Source of the DNA: Daejeonella lutea | GTDB taxonomy: Bacteria; Bacteroidota; Bacteroidia; Sphingobacteriales; Sphingobacteriaceae | Assembly: GCF_900168015.1 (NCBI RefSeq) | Contig: NZ_FUYR01000002.1 | Coordinates: 310,001-374,000 of the forward strand | Length of the DNA: 64,000 bases | Direction of reading: 5' to 3' | Part shown: positions 8,725 through 18,058 of the stretch, one piece after another | How positions within the stretch are numbered: the first letter of the stretch is position 1 | How the letters are laid out: the number at the start of each line of letters is the position of its first letter | Translations under genes and position numbers: made by a program | The notes under the pieces: model-generated | Seen by the model: only the letters and a program-made list of their open reading frames with translations | Database searches by the model: none | Told to the model about the DNA's origin: nothing

Positions 8725-9870
8725 ATGAAAAACTCTTATCTGCTTCCTGGACTAATTGCAGTGCTCTTTATATGCAATCTGGCTCCCGCTTCAGCACAAA
8801 AGAAACTAATCAAGAAGCTCTTTTCCAATGAAGCTGATACCACCCGATCCAGCAGCTTTCTCGCCCTTCCCGTGCTCGGATATTCACAGGAAACCGGTGT
8901 TGAATTCGGTGCAGTAAGCCTTTACTCATTCTATACCGATCGCAAAGATACACTGACTCGTGCATCTCGCTTAACAGGTGTCGCTACCTTCACCACCAAA
9001 AGCCAGAGTAATTTTCAGCTTAAAAGCGATATTTGGGCGCCAGGTAATACATACCATTATACTTCGGAGTTCAGATACAAGAACTTTCCGTTCAACTTCT
9101 ATGGAGTCGGCAACAAAACCTTTAAGGCAAATGAAGACCGCATCACTCAAAAGTTGTTCAGACTCAACGCCGGAGCAGAAAAGAAATTCGGAAAGATAAC
9201 CTACACTGGCCTAAATGTTAATTATGACAGATATCGCTTTACAGACAAAGCTGAAGTTGGGGTATTTACCACAGATCCTTTCCTGGTAGACCGTGATGGT
9301 GGTCAGGTGCTCTTCCTGGGCATCAGCCAGATCTTCGATAATCGAAACTCCAATACATACACAACCAAAGGGACGTACCTGAAATTAAACTATTCATATG
9401 CCCCTAAGCTGTTTGATGATACTGATTTTGACGGTGGAATGTTCAAAGCCGATCTTCGTACATTTAAGAGCCTGAGTAAAAAAGCCGTCCTGGGAATCAA
9501 TGGTATTTTTCAAACCATTGGTGATGGAAACACACCTTTCTACCTCCTGCCTCAGTTAGGAAACGATGAGATGTTGCGAGGGTATTACACCGGCCGCTTT
9601 CGCGATGAAAATCTGTTGGCCCTGCAGGCAGAACTTCGTTTAAGATTAAATCCGAAAATTGGCTTTGTAGGCTTCGCCGGTACAGGTACTGTATACGGCC
9701 ATAACAGTTTCAGAGTTGCTGATCTTAAACCAAGCGTTGGCGCAGGGTTTCGCTATTTCTTTGATGTTGAGAAAGGGTTGAGTATCCGCATGGACTACGC
9801 ATACGGTGAAAAGAGACCAGGAGAAGAACGGCAGAAGGGCTTTTATTTAAGTTTAGGCGAATCCTTTTAA
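8725..9870 (+). CDS. BamA/TamA (Omp85) family outer membrane beta-barrel protein
   Basis: 381 residues. A longer open frame exists upstream, but the ATG at 8725 gives a clean signal peptide (MKNSYLLPGLIAVLFICNLA to ASAQ) and sits just behind a promoter box. The remainder is beta-barrel sequence with alternating aromatic strands. The Omp85-like block DEMLRGYYTGRFRDENLLALQAEL lies about 110 residues from the end, and the chain ends in the classical C-terminal Phe (LSLGESF). No POTRA domains are present, so it is a barrel-only member like the bacterial surface antigen/PatA-like group. Probably an outer membrane translocation or assembly factor of unknown cargo. Confidence 0.85.
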   Translation: MKNSYLLPGLIAVLFICNLAPASAQKKLIKKLFSNEADTTRSSSFLALPVLGYSQETGVEFGAVSLYSFYTDRKDTLTRASRLTGVATFTTKSQSNFQLKSDIWAPGNTYHYTSEFRYKNFPFNFYGVGNKTFKANEDRITQKLFRLNAGAEKKFGKITYTGLNVNYDRYRFTDKAEVGVFTTDPFLVDRDGGQVLFLGISQIFDNRNSNTYTTKGTYLKLNYSYAPKLFDDTDFDGGMFKADLRTFKSLSKKAVLGINGIFQTIGDGNTPFYLLPQLGNDEMLRGYYTGRFRDENLLALQAELRLRLNPKIGFVGFAGTGTVYGHNSFRVADLKPSVGAGFRYFFDVEKGLSIRMDYAYGEKRPGEERQKGFYLSLGESF

Positions 9871-9933
9871 TCTTCCACTGGTAAATTTACTATTTTGCAT
9901 ACCATTAAGCTTTGCATTATAGAATCTACTGAA

Positions 9934-11223
9934 GTGAAAAGATTAAAACAACTCATACTCCTCGCGTCAATCCCGCTTATTATCTCCTGTTCTCAGGATA
10001 AAGAAGACAGTGCAAGCTCGCTAAATACAATCGCACAGGACTATGTCAGGCTGGGTTTATTCATTGGTCAATATGATACTGACTTTGTTGATGCCTATTA
10101 TGGCCCCGACTCATTAAAACCAAAGACTAAACCCGAGCTATTTCCTAAAGACAGCGTGCTTAGCGCTATTGCGGGCATGCGGAAACAACTGGATCAGCTG
10201 ATTGCCAGGGGCAATGATTCTACTTCCGTTCGGGCCAAATGGATGTCGGGTCAGTTAACAGCATTTACCCGGAGAGTGAAGATCTTTACAGGAGAATACG
10301 GAACTTTCGATGAAGAATCTACCGACCTGTTTGGTGTAAAGGCGCCTGAATATCCTGCTTCTCATTACGAAGCTCTGATTGATTCCCTGGATAAGACACT
10401 CCCAGGATCAGGCAGTGTTCAGGATCGATTTCAGGCACTGGCTAATCGCTTCATTATCCCTAAAGCTAAACTGGATACAGTGTTTAAAACCACGATAGCT
10501 GAGGCAAGAGCGCGAACTCTGGCGCACTATAAATTACCAGCGGAAGAAAAGTTTAGCCTGGAATATGTAACCAATAAATCATGGAGTGGCTATAACTGGT
10601 ACAAGGGCAATTACACGAGTGAGATCCAGATCAATACTGACATTCAAATATTTATTGAGCGTGCTATTGATGTAGGCAGTCACGAAAGCTATCCGGGTCA
10701 TCATGTGTATAATATGCTGCTGGAAAAAAATCTTTATCGTGACAAAGGTTGGGTTGAAATATCACTCTATCCCCTGTTCAGCCCACAGTCGTTTATTGCT
10801 GAGGGCAGTGCAAATTATGGTATTGAGCTGGCGTTCCCTGGTCAGGATAAGGTACGCTTCTCGAAAGAAGTCATTCTACCATTGGCAGGACTTGATACTG
10901 CTGGCATTGGCTTATACTTCAAAGCATTGTCCATCCGCGGCAAGCTCAATTATGCCCGTAATGAAGCTGGCCGTGGTATTGTAAATGCTACCATGAATGA
11001 TGAACAGGCTCTGGATTGGCTTAAGAAATACTGTCTTTATAATGAAGAGACTGCCTTGAAGTCCATCAGCTTTATTAAGAAATACCGCAGCTACGTAATC
11101 AATTATAATTACGGACAGGACGTGGTTAAAAGTTACATAGAGAAGGGGGCAGCCAATGGACATTGGGATGTATTCTCTAATCTGCTGAGTAACCCTGTAA
11201 GCCCGCGCGACCTCATAAAATAA
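9934..11223 (+). CDS. DUF885 family lipoprotein, putative metallopeptidase
   Basis: I chose the GTG at 9934 because it places KRLKQLILLASIPLIISC, a lipoprotein signal with lipobox, at the N-terminus. An in-frame start at 9895 would bury it. About 430 residues. The family signature HESYPGHHVYN is at residues 250-260; in DUF885 proteins this HExxxGHH helix is the presumed zinc site, and the acidic ligand may be in FIAEGSANYGIELAF further on. The fold is zincin-like and the substrate is not established for this branch. Stands 63 nt behind the Omp85-type gene and 27 nt before a serine hydrolase, so these may be co-transcribed. Confidence 0.85.
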   Translation: MKRLKQLILLASIPLIISCSQDKEDSASSLNTIAQDYVRLGLFIGQYDTDFVDAYYGPDSLKPKTKPELFPKDSVLSAIAGMRKQLDQLIARGNDSTSVRAKWMSGQLTAFTRRVKIFTGEYGTFDEESTDLFGVKAPEYPASHYEALIDSLDKTLPGSGSVQDRFQALANRFIIPKAKLDTVFKTTIAEARARTLAHYKLPAEEKFSLEYVTNKSWSGYNWYKGNYTSEIQINTDIQIFIERAIDVGSHESYPGHHVYNMLLEKNLYRDKGWVEISLYPLFSPQSFIAEGSANYGIELAFPGQDKVRFSKEVILPLAGLDTAGIGLYFKALSIRGKLNYARNEAGRGIVNATMNDEQALDWLKKYCLYNEETALKSISFIKKYRSYVINYNYGQDVVKSYIEKGAANGHWDVFSNLLSNPVSPRDLIK

Positions 11224-11250
11224 CCCTTCAAGCAATCCATAAATCAACTA

Positions 11251-12747
11251 ATGAAACGATTACTATTACTCCTACTGCTGCCACTATGTGTTTCGGCGCA
11301 GAGCACTGATTACTCAACCAAGTTCGGAACAATTGATGCCTACGCTAACGGCCTGCTTAAACAATGGAACATCCCGGGCATGGGAATATCAATTGTGCAT
11401 AAAGGCAAACTGATTTACAGTAAGGGGTATGGCCTGCGTGATATAGAAAAGAACCTTCCAGCCACAGAAACCACGCTATTTCCAATTGCATCTAATACTA
11501 AATTGTTTACGGCTGTTATCGCATCCCAACTGGCAGTTGAAGGAAAGTTAAACTTAGATAAACCCGTTCGCACGTATGTTCCGGCAATGACCTTCTACAA
11601 TGAGGAACTAACTGCAAAAGTAACCTTACGGGATATGCTTAGTCATCGCACCGGACTGCCAACCTATGATGGAATTTGGGTAAATGCCCCTTTCCCCAGA
11701 ACGGAAGCGCTGAGCAAGATTGCTTATATGAAGCCATCGCTGGGATTCCGTGAAGGTTATATCTATAATAACATGATGTTTATGGCATCAGGTTTAGTGA
11801 TAGAAAGTGTAACCGGTAAATCGTGGGAAGAGAATGTCCGTGAACGGATCTTTAAACCCCTTGCGATGAATTCCAGCGGATTTGCTGGCGTAGGCCAGAA
11901 GCCGGCAGAGCACTCGAAGTCATACTTCGATAATGAACAGGGTAAATTGGTTCCGCGTACATTCAGTTCACAATCCGAAACCCTCGGCCCCGCAGGCACT
12001 ATATATTCCAACATGAAAGATATGGGAAACTGGATGATCGCACTCGTTAATGGCGGTAAGTTTAATGGCAAACAAGCCATTCCTGCACGTGCAATCGCAG
12101 AAACGGCTATTCCGCAAAACCTTTCAGATAAGCGCGGACGATATGATGAACTGTCTAACTCTATTTATGCGCTCGGGCGAATTGTTCAAACTTACAAGGG
12201 AACAAAGATCATTGGACACACGGGCTCAATTGATGGGTTCTACTCCAACCTCACCTATCTGCCATTGGATAGCCTTGCCATCTTTACAGTACATAACTCC
12301 ACTGCCGCAGGTTCCCTCCGTTCTGTCATGAACCTCCCTGTTATAGATATCTTGCTTGGACGCGATGTTACAGACTGGAGCGGCCGCTACAGAAAAGACT
12401 ACCTGGATGGGGAAGCTAGAAGCAGACGCCAGATTGATTCTTTAAACGCGTCACGCGTAATGAATACTGCTCCATCGCACCAGATGGCCGCTTATATAGG
12501 AACTTTTAACCATCCGGTTTATGGTGATATTCAGATTACAGCTGAAAACAACGGGTTAAGACTTATGTATCGCAGCCTCAATGCGCCGCTAAATCACTGG
12601 CATTATGATCAGTTTACAACTATTGATGACGCTGTGGGCTATCCAGACATGCGGGTAAGCTTCCTTACAAACGACAAAGGGAATATCGATAAAATCAGTA
12701 CCAGGCCGTTTGGGGATCCGGTGACGGAGTTTGTGAGGGTTAAGTGA
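11251..12747 (+). CDS. Secreted serine hydrolase, class C beta-lactamase fold, with DUF3471 tail
   Basis: 498 residues with a signal peptide ending at VSAQ. The penicillin-binding/AmpC fold is shown by the SxxK motif SNTK (about residues 76-79), the Tyr motif YIYNN, and HTGS in place of KTG. The last 100 residues (from about 395) resemble the DUF3471 domain that often follows this fold in Bacteroidota. Such enzymes are D-stereospecific peptidases or esterases, and true beta-lactamase activity cannot be inferred. Follows the DUF885 gene by 27 nt; the stop codon is directly followed by a heptamer array holding an 18-bp palindrome. Confidence 0.9.
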   Translation: MKRLLLLLLLPLCVSAQSTDYSTKFGTIDAYANGLLKQWNIPGMGISIVHKGKLIYSKGYGLRDIEKNLPATETTLFPIASNTKLFTAVIASQLAVEGKLNLDKPVRTYVPAMTFYNEELTAKVTLRDMLSHRTGLPTYDGIWVNAPFPRTEALSKIAYMKPSLGFREGYIYNNMMFMASGLVIESVTGKSWEENVRERIFKPLAMNSSGFAGVGQKPAEHSKSYFDNEQGKLVPRTFSSQSETLGPAGTIYSNMKDMGNWMIALVNGGKFNGKQAIPARAIAETAIPQNLSDKRGRYDELSNSIYALGRIVQTYKGTKIIGHTGSIDGFYSNLTYLPLDSLAIFTVHNSTAAGSLRSVMNLPVIDILLGRDVTDWSGRYRKDYLDGEARSRRQIDSLNASRVMNTAPSHQMAAYIGTFNHPVYGDIQITAENNGLRLMYRSLNAPLNHWHYDQFTTIDDAVGYPDMRVSFLTNDKGNIDKISTRPFGDPVTEFVRVK

Positions 12748-12750
12748 TGA

Positions 12751-12802
12751 TTGAGTGGAGACCCGATAGCTATCGGGTGGAGAGTTGACCCTGAAAGGGT
12801 CA
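12751..12802. repeat. Heptamer array interrupted by the palindrome ACCCGATAGCTATCGGGT, plus hairpin
   Basis: TTGAGTGGAG and GGAGAGTTGAC flank a perfect 18-bp palindrome at 12761-12778. The same palindrome is at 52676-52693, again inside a heptamer array. A second hairpin TGACCCtgaaaGGGTCA spans 12786-12802, and an imperfect one with CGACCCCGAAGGTGGTCG lies near 12833-12850. Together they fill the gap between two serine hydrolase genes and may end transcription of the first. Confidence 0.8.
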
Positions 12803-12883
12803 GATATTTATAGAACTTTTACATTTCCCGAACGACCCCGAAGGTGGTCGCATATGATTAGAATACATTGTTGAATTAGAAAC

Positions 12884-14164
12884 ATGAAAAGAACATTCCT
12901 ATCCCTGTTATTTATTGCAGCGCTTCTAAGTACTGCCTTAGCTCAAACAATCACTACATCCACCCCTGAAGCAGCGGGATTTTCCTCTGAACGCCTTAAG
13001 CGCATTGACGTGGCGATGAACGATTGGGTAAATAAAGGTTATCTGAATGGAGCATCAGCATTGATCATCAGGAACGGCAAAGTAGCTTATTATAAAGCTG
13101 CCGGCTACGATGATCTGGATACGAAAGCTCCGCTGCCAAAGGATGGCATCTTCAGAATTGCATCTCAAAGCAAAGCGATAACCAGCGTTGCTATAATGAT
13201 CCTGTTCGAAGAAGGCAAATTATTGCTCAGTGATCCTGTTTCTCTTTACATCCCATCCTTCAAAGGACAGTCGGTACTTGCCCAGCTAAATGCTGCCGAT
13301 ACGACTTACACCACCGTTCCTGCCAGGCGGGAGATAACTATCAAAGATCTCCTTACACACACGTCCGGTGTAGGCTATGCTCAAATCGGCTCACGCGAAG
13401 CCAATATGATTTATGGTAAATCGAAACTGACCGCGGGTATTGGTGTGAGCCATGAAAGTTTGCAGACTGCCATGAGCCGCCTGGGAACCCTTCCTCTTAT
13501 GCACCAGCCGGGAGAACGCTGGACGTACGGCCTTAACAATGATGTCCTTGGCGCTATTGTGGAGGTTATTTCGGGGATGAGCCTGGATGATTTCTTCAGA
13601 ACCCGCATCTTCGAGCCGCTGGGAATGAAAGACACATACTTTAACGTTCCGCAGGCTAAAGCGAGTCGCCTGGTTAACCTCTATACAGAAAAACCTGATG
13701 GCACTCTGGCTAAAGCACAGGCAAACATGCTCAATAATGGTCCGGTCACCGCTGCTTATCCTTTAGTCAAAACCTCTTACTTTTCCGGTGGTGCAGGCTT
13801 AAGCTCCTCAATTTATGATTATGCAATCTTTCTCCAGATGCTTTTGAACAATGGGGAGTACAATGGAAAACGTATCCTTTCAAGGAACTCCGTTAGAATG
13901 ATGACCACCAACCAGGTCGGGGAAATTCCAATTTCTAATGAGGATAAGTTTGGATTGGGTTTCCAGATTGTGACTGATAAAAGCAGTGGCCGAACACCAG
14001 CACAGGCAGGTACGTTTGGCTGGGGTGGTGCTTTCGGAACATCCTATTGGGTCGACCCTAAAGAGAAAATGGTTCTCCTGATCTATCGTCAGATGCAGGC
14101 CCGCACTCATAACGAGGTGATCGAGAAATTCCGTGCGATGGCATATGGAGCATTGAGCGAGTGA
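12884..14164 (+). CDS. Secreted serine hydrolase, class C beta-lactamase fold
   Basis: 426 residues with a signal peptide (cleavage near ALAQ). Motifs: SQSK (SxxK, about residues 93-96), YGLNND as the Tyr element, and GWGGAFGT near the C-terminus in the position of the KTG triad. It is a paralogue of the preceding gene in fold, but it lacks the DUF3471 tail and the two share little sequence, so this is not a recent duplication. Likely an exported esterase or D-peptidase. The stop codon TGA is part of a GAGAAATGAGC array, the first of two arrays before the deacylase gene. Confidence 0.9.
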   Translation: MKRTFLSLLFIAALLSTALAQTITTSTPEAAGFSSERLKRIDVAMNDWVNKGYLNGASALIIRNGKVAYYKAAGYDDLDTKAPLPKDGIFRIASQSKAITSVAIMILFEEGKLLLSDPVSLYIPSFKGQSVLAQLNAADTTYTTVPARREITIKDLLTHTSGVGYAQIGSREANMIYGKSKLTAGIGVSHESLQTAMSRLGTLPLMHQPGERWTYGLNNDVLGAIVEVISGMSLDDFFRTRIFEPLGMKDTYFNVPQAKASRLVNLYTEKPDGTLAKAQANMLNNGPVTAAYPLVKTSYFSGGAGLSSSIYDYAIFLQMLLNNGEYNGKRILSRNSVRMMTTNQVGEIPISNEDKFGLGFQIVTDKSSGRTPAQAGTFGWGGAFGTSYWVDPKEKMVLLIYRQMQARTHNEVIEKFRAMAYGALSE

Positions 14165-14194
14165 GAAATGAGCATTGAGAAATGAGAAATGAGC
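14162..14194. repeat. Heptamer-like array (GAGAAATGAGC type)
   Basis: Tandem GAGAAATGAGCATTGAGAAATGAG units start on the stop codon of the serine hydrolase gene. Single arm; no clear complementary arm is seen before the next promoter. Confidence 0.65.
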
Positions 14195-14250
14195 TTGTTT
14201 GTGCTCTATTGGGAGGGTATATTGTTACTTCAACATTTCATCCAAAATTA

Positions 14251-14258
14251 TATATTTG
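14251..14258 (+). promoter_or_regulatory. -7 box for the D-aminoacylase-like gene
   Basis: TATATTTG, a perfect TAnnTTTG match, 81 nt before the ATG at 14340. The resulting leader contains the array at 14275-14330. Confidence 0.45.
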
Positions 14259-14274
14259 GTTTCAATATGCTAAA

Positions 14275-14330
14275 AGCCCAATGCCCATTGCCCACAGCCC
14301 ATTGCCCACAGCACACAGCACACAGCAAAC
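14275..14330. repeat. Array in 5' leader (CCCATTG / CCACAG type)
   Basis: The region repeats GCCCATTGCCCACA and then CACAGCACACAG units. It lies between the putative promoter at 14251 and the start codon at 14340, so it would be transcribed as an untranslated leader. Confidence 0.65.
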
Positions 14331-14339
14331 TTAATTACA

Positions 14340-15929
14340 ATGAAGAAACTTTTACTATCTATTGCCCTGTTAACTACTACTATAGTCGCTGCTGCTCAAA
14401 CCGCACAAACCATAGCAGACATTATTATTAAGAATGGAAAAATTCTGGATGGCACAGGCAATTCCTGGTTTTATGGAGATGTGGCTATCAAAGACGGCAA
14501 GATCTATAAAGTCGGTTACCTAGGAGATCTGCGGGCCTCGAAAGTGATTGATGGAAAAGGCCTCGTTGTTGCACCTGGATTTATCGATGTCCATGGTCAT
14601 ATAGAAAATGGTGTTGTCCGGACTCCAACAGCTGATAATTATATTCTTGATGGTGTAACTACGGTTATTACGGGTAATTGTGGGGGTTCTGAAGAGGATA
14701 TTCGCGGATACTTGCGACTGGTAGACAGCATCCGTCCGTCAATTAATATTGCCTCACTTATCGGCCATAATACTGTCCGCGCTCAGGTATTGCAGCGTGC
14801 AAACCGTGCTCCAAGCGCAGAGGAGCAAAAGCAAATGGATGAACTCGTAGCTAAAGCTATGCGTGATGGTGCGGTTGGACTTTCAACCGGGCTCATCTAC
14901 ATACCCGGCACATTCGCTAAAACTGAAGAAGTAGTAAGTCTGGCAAAGGCTGCCGCAAAATACCATGGTGTTTATGCATCGCACATTCGTGACGAGGAAA
15001 ATAATGTTGTGGATGCAATTAACGAAGCTATAAACATCGGAAAGGAAGCCAATATTCCTGTACAGATCTCGCACTTTAAAGTTGGCGGCAGGTCGAACTG
15101 GGGCAGGTCAAATGTTACCGTGGGACTGATTGAAAAGGCTCGCAGCGATGGCTGGGAAGTAACTATTGACCAGTATCCATATACCGCCAGCAGTACTAAT
15201 CTGGGAATCCGCCTACCGGACTGGACTTTCCAGGGAGGGAACGATTCGATGAAGATCCGGCTGACTGATCCTGAAACTCGTTCGAAAATAAAAAAGGAGA
15301 TGCTTCAGCAGCTAAAAGATTATGCGTTTCCGAATTATTCATACGCAGTAGTTGCTAGCTATGCCCCTGATAGTACCTATAACGGAAAGAATATTTCTGA
15401 GATAAATAAGCTATTGGGCAAAAAGTCAAATGCATCAAATGAGGCGGAAACTATAATGGATATGGTGCTTGCCGGTGGTGCACAGATGGTGTACAACAGC
15501 ATGAATGAGAACGATGTGAAATACATCATGAAATATCCATTCAGCATGTTCGGCGCAGATGCCGGAATCAGGGTCTTCGGTCAGGGAATGCCGCATCCAC
15601 GGGGTTATGGTACTAATGCCAGGGTTCTGGGAAAATATGTAAAAGATGAAAAGGTAATCTCTCTTGAGGAAGCTATTCGCCGGATGACATCGCTTCCGGC
15701 ACAGAAGTTTGGTCTCAACGACCGTGGCTATTTGCTTCCGAACTACGCCGCCGATCTGGTTGTGTTTAGTGAAGCAGAAGTTCAGGACCTTTCAACGTTC
15801 CAGCAACCCCACGCATATTCAAAAGGCTTTAAATATGTGGTTGTTAATGGCGAGCTGGTAGTTGAAAATGAAAAGCACCTCGGCACGAAGAGCGGGAGGG
15901 CCTTATATGGACAGGCCTACGTCAAATAG
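14340..15929 (+). CDS. Secreted N-acyl-D-amino-acid deacylase family amidohydrolase
   Basis: 529 residues with a signal peptide (VAAAQ). Amidohydrolase superfamily: the metal motif GFIDVHGH (HxH) is at about 82-89, then TVITGNCGGS, the family block ASHIRDEENNVVDAINEAI, QISHFKVGGRSNWG, and a C-terminal beta-sandwich segment (LPNYAADLVVF). Known relatives hydrolyse N-acyl-D-amino acids, or D-aminoacyl dipeptides, to free D-amino acids. Its place after two D-peptidase-type serine hydrolases suggests use of cell-wall or D-amino-acid peptides, which is inference from context. The stop TAG runs directly into a TTGACGG array shared with the convergent methyltransferase gene. Confidence 0.9.
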   Translation: MKKLLLSIALLTTTIVAAAQTAQTIADIIIKNGKILDGTGNSWFYGDVAIKDGKIYKVGYLGDLRASKVIDGKGLVVAPGFIDVHGHIENGVVRTPTADNYILDGVTTVITGNCGGSEEDIRGYLRLVDSIRPSINIASLIGHNTVRAQVLQRANRAPSAEEQKQMDELVAKAMRDGAVGLSTGLIYIPGTFAKTEEVVSLAKAAAKYHGVYASHIRDEENNVVDAINEAINIGKEANIPVQISHFKVGGRSNWGRSNVTVGLIEKARSDGWEVTIDQYPYTASSTNLGIRLPDWTFQGGNDSMKIRLTDPETRSKIKKEMLQQLKDYAFPNYSYAVVASYAPDSTYNGKNISEINKLLGKKSNASNEAETIMDMVLAGGAQMVYNSMNENDVKYIMKYPFSMFGADAGIRVFGQGMPHPRGYGTNARVLGKYVKDEKVISLEEAIRRMTSLPAQKFGLNDRGYLLPNYAADLVVFSEAEVQDLSTFQQPHAYSKGFKYVVVNGELVVENEKHLGTKSGRALYGQAYVK

Positions 15930-16018
15930 TTGACGGTTGACGGTTGACGCTTGACAGTGGAAAGTTATTGTGGCAGCGTTTAGTTCACTGTCAACTGTCC
16001 ACTGTCAACTGTCAACTC
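15928..16018. repeat. Heptamer inverted array (AGTTGAC type)
   Basis: Left arm 15928-15960 repeats GTTGACGGTTGACGGTTGAC. Right arm 15983-16018 repeats the complement, CACTGTCAACTGTCCACTGT. The loop (15961-15982) contains GGCAGCGTTTAG. The arms begin at the stop codon of the deacylase and end 1-2 nt before the stop codon of the methyltransferase. Likely a bidirectional terminator. Confidence 0.8.
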
Positions 16019-16019
16019 A

Positions 16020-16805
16020 TTAAAATTTTATCTTAAAGTCCTCCTTCGCCTGCCCTTTCCTCACATACACCAATCCTATCCAGAAAAGGTCAATTGTGAC
16101 CGTTACATCGGGGTGTGCTTTGATTTCGTTCCAGGCTTCTTTCATTCCTTTACTCCAGTAGATATCATCGAATATCATGATGGAGTTGTCGCTTAGCTTC
16201 GGCAAACACCATTTGAAATAGTTGAGAGTTGCCTCCTTTCGATGATTCCCGTCAATGAAGACAAAGTCGAGACTGGGAAACATGGCAATTACATCCGGCA
16301 AGATCTTGTCGAAGTTACCCACAAGAATTCCTGAATTCTTAATTCCCAGGGTAGCCAAATTTTCTTCAGCAACAGCAGCGGTCTCCGGACACCCTTCAAT
16401 GCTGACAACCTGAGCATCCGGTACTGCAGTTGCAAGGTAAGCGGTGGTTAGGCCGAGACAAGTCCCTAGTTCAATAATATTACCGGGAGCCTGATCGGCT
16501 GCAAGCCGGTGAATTAGCTGAGCAAGTTTTGCGGGCTTCAGTGCGTTCTTAGCAAGAATCTTTACCTGCTTTTGCCGATTGTTGTTAATATGCGATCCTG
16601 CACCAAGGTCTGTTATATTGATAATACGCTCATCCCTAAGAAGTTCAGACCGCAAATCTTCAATCCGATCATAGCCAGATTTGGCATGAAAATCGTAAAT
16701 AACTTTATCAACCAGCCGATATGCAAATGGTGAGTGGACCCCATGGCGGGTGTTTGACGTGAATCGATGTTTAAGGTAGTCGGCTGCTAACTGCAGATTT
16801 ATCAT
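16020..16805 (-). CDS. Class I SAM-dependent methyltransferase
   Basis: 261 residues from the ATG at 16805 (MINLQLAADYLKHRF). The frame is open further upstream, but that extension is repeat-derived and has no protein-like sequence. The Rossmann core is evident: motif I IIELGTCLGLTTAYLA, acidic post-I VVSIEGCPETAAVAEENL, and LDFVFIDGNHRKEATLNYF typical of the Methyltransf_24/catechol O-methyltransferase-like group. The substrate is unknown. The short N-terminal helix LKHRFTSNTRHGVHSPFAYRL is shared with Bacteroidota homologues. Convergent with the D-aminoacylase-like gene. Confidence 0.85.
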   Translation of the reverse strand: MINLQLAADYLKHRFTSNTRHGVHSPFAYRLVDKVIYDFHAKSGYDRIEDLRSELLRDERIINITDLGAGSHINNNRQKQVKILAKNALKPAKLAQLIHRLAADQAPGNIIELGTCLGLTTAYLATAVPDAQVVSIEGCPETAAVAEENLATLGIKNSGILVGNFDKILPDVIAMFPSLDFVFIDGNHRKEATLNYFKWCLPKLSDNSIMIFDDIYWSKGMKEAWNEIKAHPDVTVTIDLFWIGLVYVRKGQAKEDFKIKF

Positions 16806-16822
16806 AGAGCAAAGATAGTTAC

Positions 16823-16992
16823 GGGAGGCGAGAAACGAGAAGCGAGCAGCGAGAAAGGGCAAAGAGATATGAAAAGGAGATGCGAGAAAAGGAATTGAGA
16901 AACATGGGGCTGACTGTGAGACTACCACTTTAATAACAGACTTCCGTTAATTAAGAAATACGTCTCGTAACTCGTTTCCCGTATCTCGCTTA
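16823..16992. repeat. Degenerate inverted array (GCGAGAAAC type) upstream of the methyltransferase
   Basis: Left arm 16823-16862 repeats GGCGAGAAACGAGAAGCGAG and continues degenerately to about 16900. The opposite arm 16961-16992 reads CGTCTCGTAACTCGTTTCCC. It occupies the divergent gap between the methyltransferase and the transglutaminase-like gene, one of the few arrays on the start side of genes. Confidence 0.65.
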
Positions 16993-17020
16993 ATAACGTT
17001 TTAGTAAATTTGAATGCACA

Positions 17021-17905
17021 ATGAACGAAAAGGAAATAGAATCATTAATTAAACTACTTGACGATCCCGACATGGAAATAGCAAGCCATGTAGAAGAAAA
17101 GTTATTATCATATGGCAATGACGTTATTCATCATCTCGAAAATGCCTGGGGTCAATCCCTCGATTCCATCTTACAGGAGCGAATAGAAAACCTGGTGCAT
17201 AAGATCCAGTTCCAGAATGTGAAGAAAGAACTTGAACTATGGTACATAGGGGGCTCGTTTGATTTGCTACAGGGAATATTAATAATCAACAAATATCAAT
17301 ACCCGGATCTGGACGAACAAAAAGTGATCAATCAACTGGAAGATATCAAACGTGATATCTGGATGCAGATGATATATGATATGAGTGCGGTTGAAAAGGT
17401 TAAGCTGATAAATCACGTGCTGTATGGTGCTCATGGTTTCACCGGCAATACCACAAATCACCAGGACCCGCAAAACTCCTATATCAGTCAGGTGCTTGAA
17501 AGTAGGAAAGGAAATCAGATCTTACTGGCTGTGATCTATTCCATCATCGCACAAAAGCTGGATATTCCCATTTATGGCGTTAATCTTCCTCAACATTTTA
17601 TCCTTGCTTATGTTGACGAAACCCCGGCAGAAAGCATCATGGTGTCAGGTGATCTTTTTGAAGACAGGATCCTGTTCTATATAAACGCCTTCAATAAAGG
17701 CTTCATATTTGGACGAAAGGATGTTGATGCGTTCTTAAAACAGCTTAACCTCAAACCAAATGAGCATTTCTATGAACCCTGCACGAATGTAGACATCATA
17801 CAACGTGTCCTGCGCAACCTTATCAGTGCTTACGAAAAGTTGTCGGCATTAGATAAAGTAAAAGAGCTTGAGGAATTGCTGGCACTGTTTCCGGAACCGA
17901 GGTAA
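17021..17905 (+). CDS. Transglutaminase-like SirB1-type protein
   Basis: 294 residues, cytoplasmic, no signal peptide. The N-terminal half is helical and HEAT/TPR-like. The middle carries the SirB1/transglutaminase-like block ESRKGNQILLAVIYSIIAQK followed by LDIPIYGVNLPQHFILAY. In related proteins this block contains the pseudo-catalytic site; the usual Cys is not evident here, so enzymatic activity is doubtful. C-terminal helices (ISAYEKLSALDKVKELEELL) look like a TPR. The role of this widespread family is poorly known. Convergent with prfB; the array between them starts on the nucleotide after this stop codon. Confidence 0.8.
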   Translation: MNEKEIESLIKLLDDPDMEIASHVEEKLLSYGNDVIHHLENAWGQSLDSILQERIENLVHKIQFQNVKKELELWYIGGSFDLLQGILIINKYQYPDLDEQKVINQLEDIKRDIWMQMIYDMSAVEKVKLINHVLYGAHGFTGNTTNHQDPQNSYISQVLESRKGNQILLAVIYSIIAQKLDIPIYGVNLPQHFILAYVDETPAESIMVSGDLFEDRILFYINAFNKGFIFGRKDVDAFLKQLNLKPNEHFYEPCTNVDIIQRVLRNLISAYEKLSALDKVKELEELLALFPEPR

Positions 17906-18054
17906 GTATGAAGAAGGAAGTATCAAGTATCAAGATGGAAGCGTACCTATGCGCCTAGCTCAAGCGGTTATAAGAATCAAGACATTCCATTCTTGCATAT
18001 ACCATGCGGTTACCACGACTGAGTCTTGATTCTTGATACCTGATACTTGATTCT
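17906..18054. repeat. Heptamer inverted array (AAGTATC type) between transglutaminase-like gene and prfB
   Basis: Left arm 17906-17938 has GGAAGTATCAAGTATCAAG. Right arm 18021-18054 has the complement, TTGATTCTTGATACCTGATA. The 80-nt centre starts with GCGTACCTA (17941-17949), a nonamer also found at 40842 and 52609, and contains GCGCCTAGC. The right arm ends 4 nt before the prfB stop. Confidence 0.75.
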
Positions 18055-18058
18055 CCTT

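Noticed and set aside
16806-16928. N-terminal extension of the methyltransferase
   Set aside because: The extra 41 codons are read from a GCGAGAAAC repeat array; homologous sequence starts at MINLQLA.
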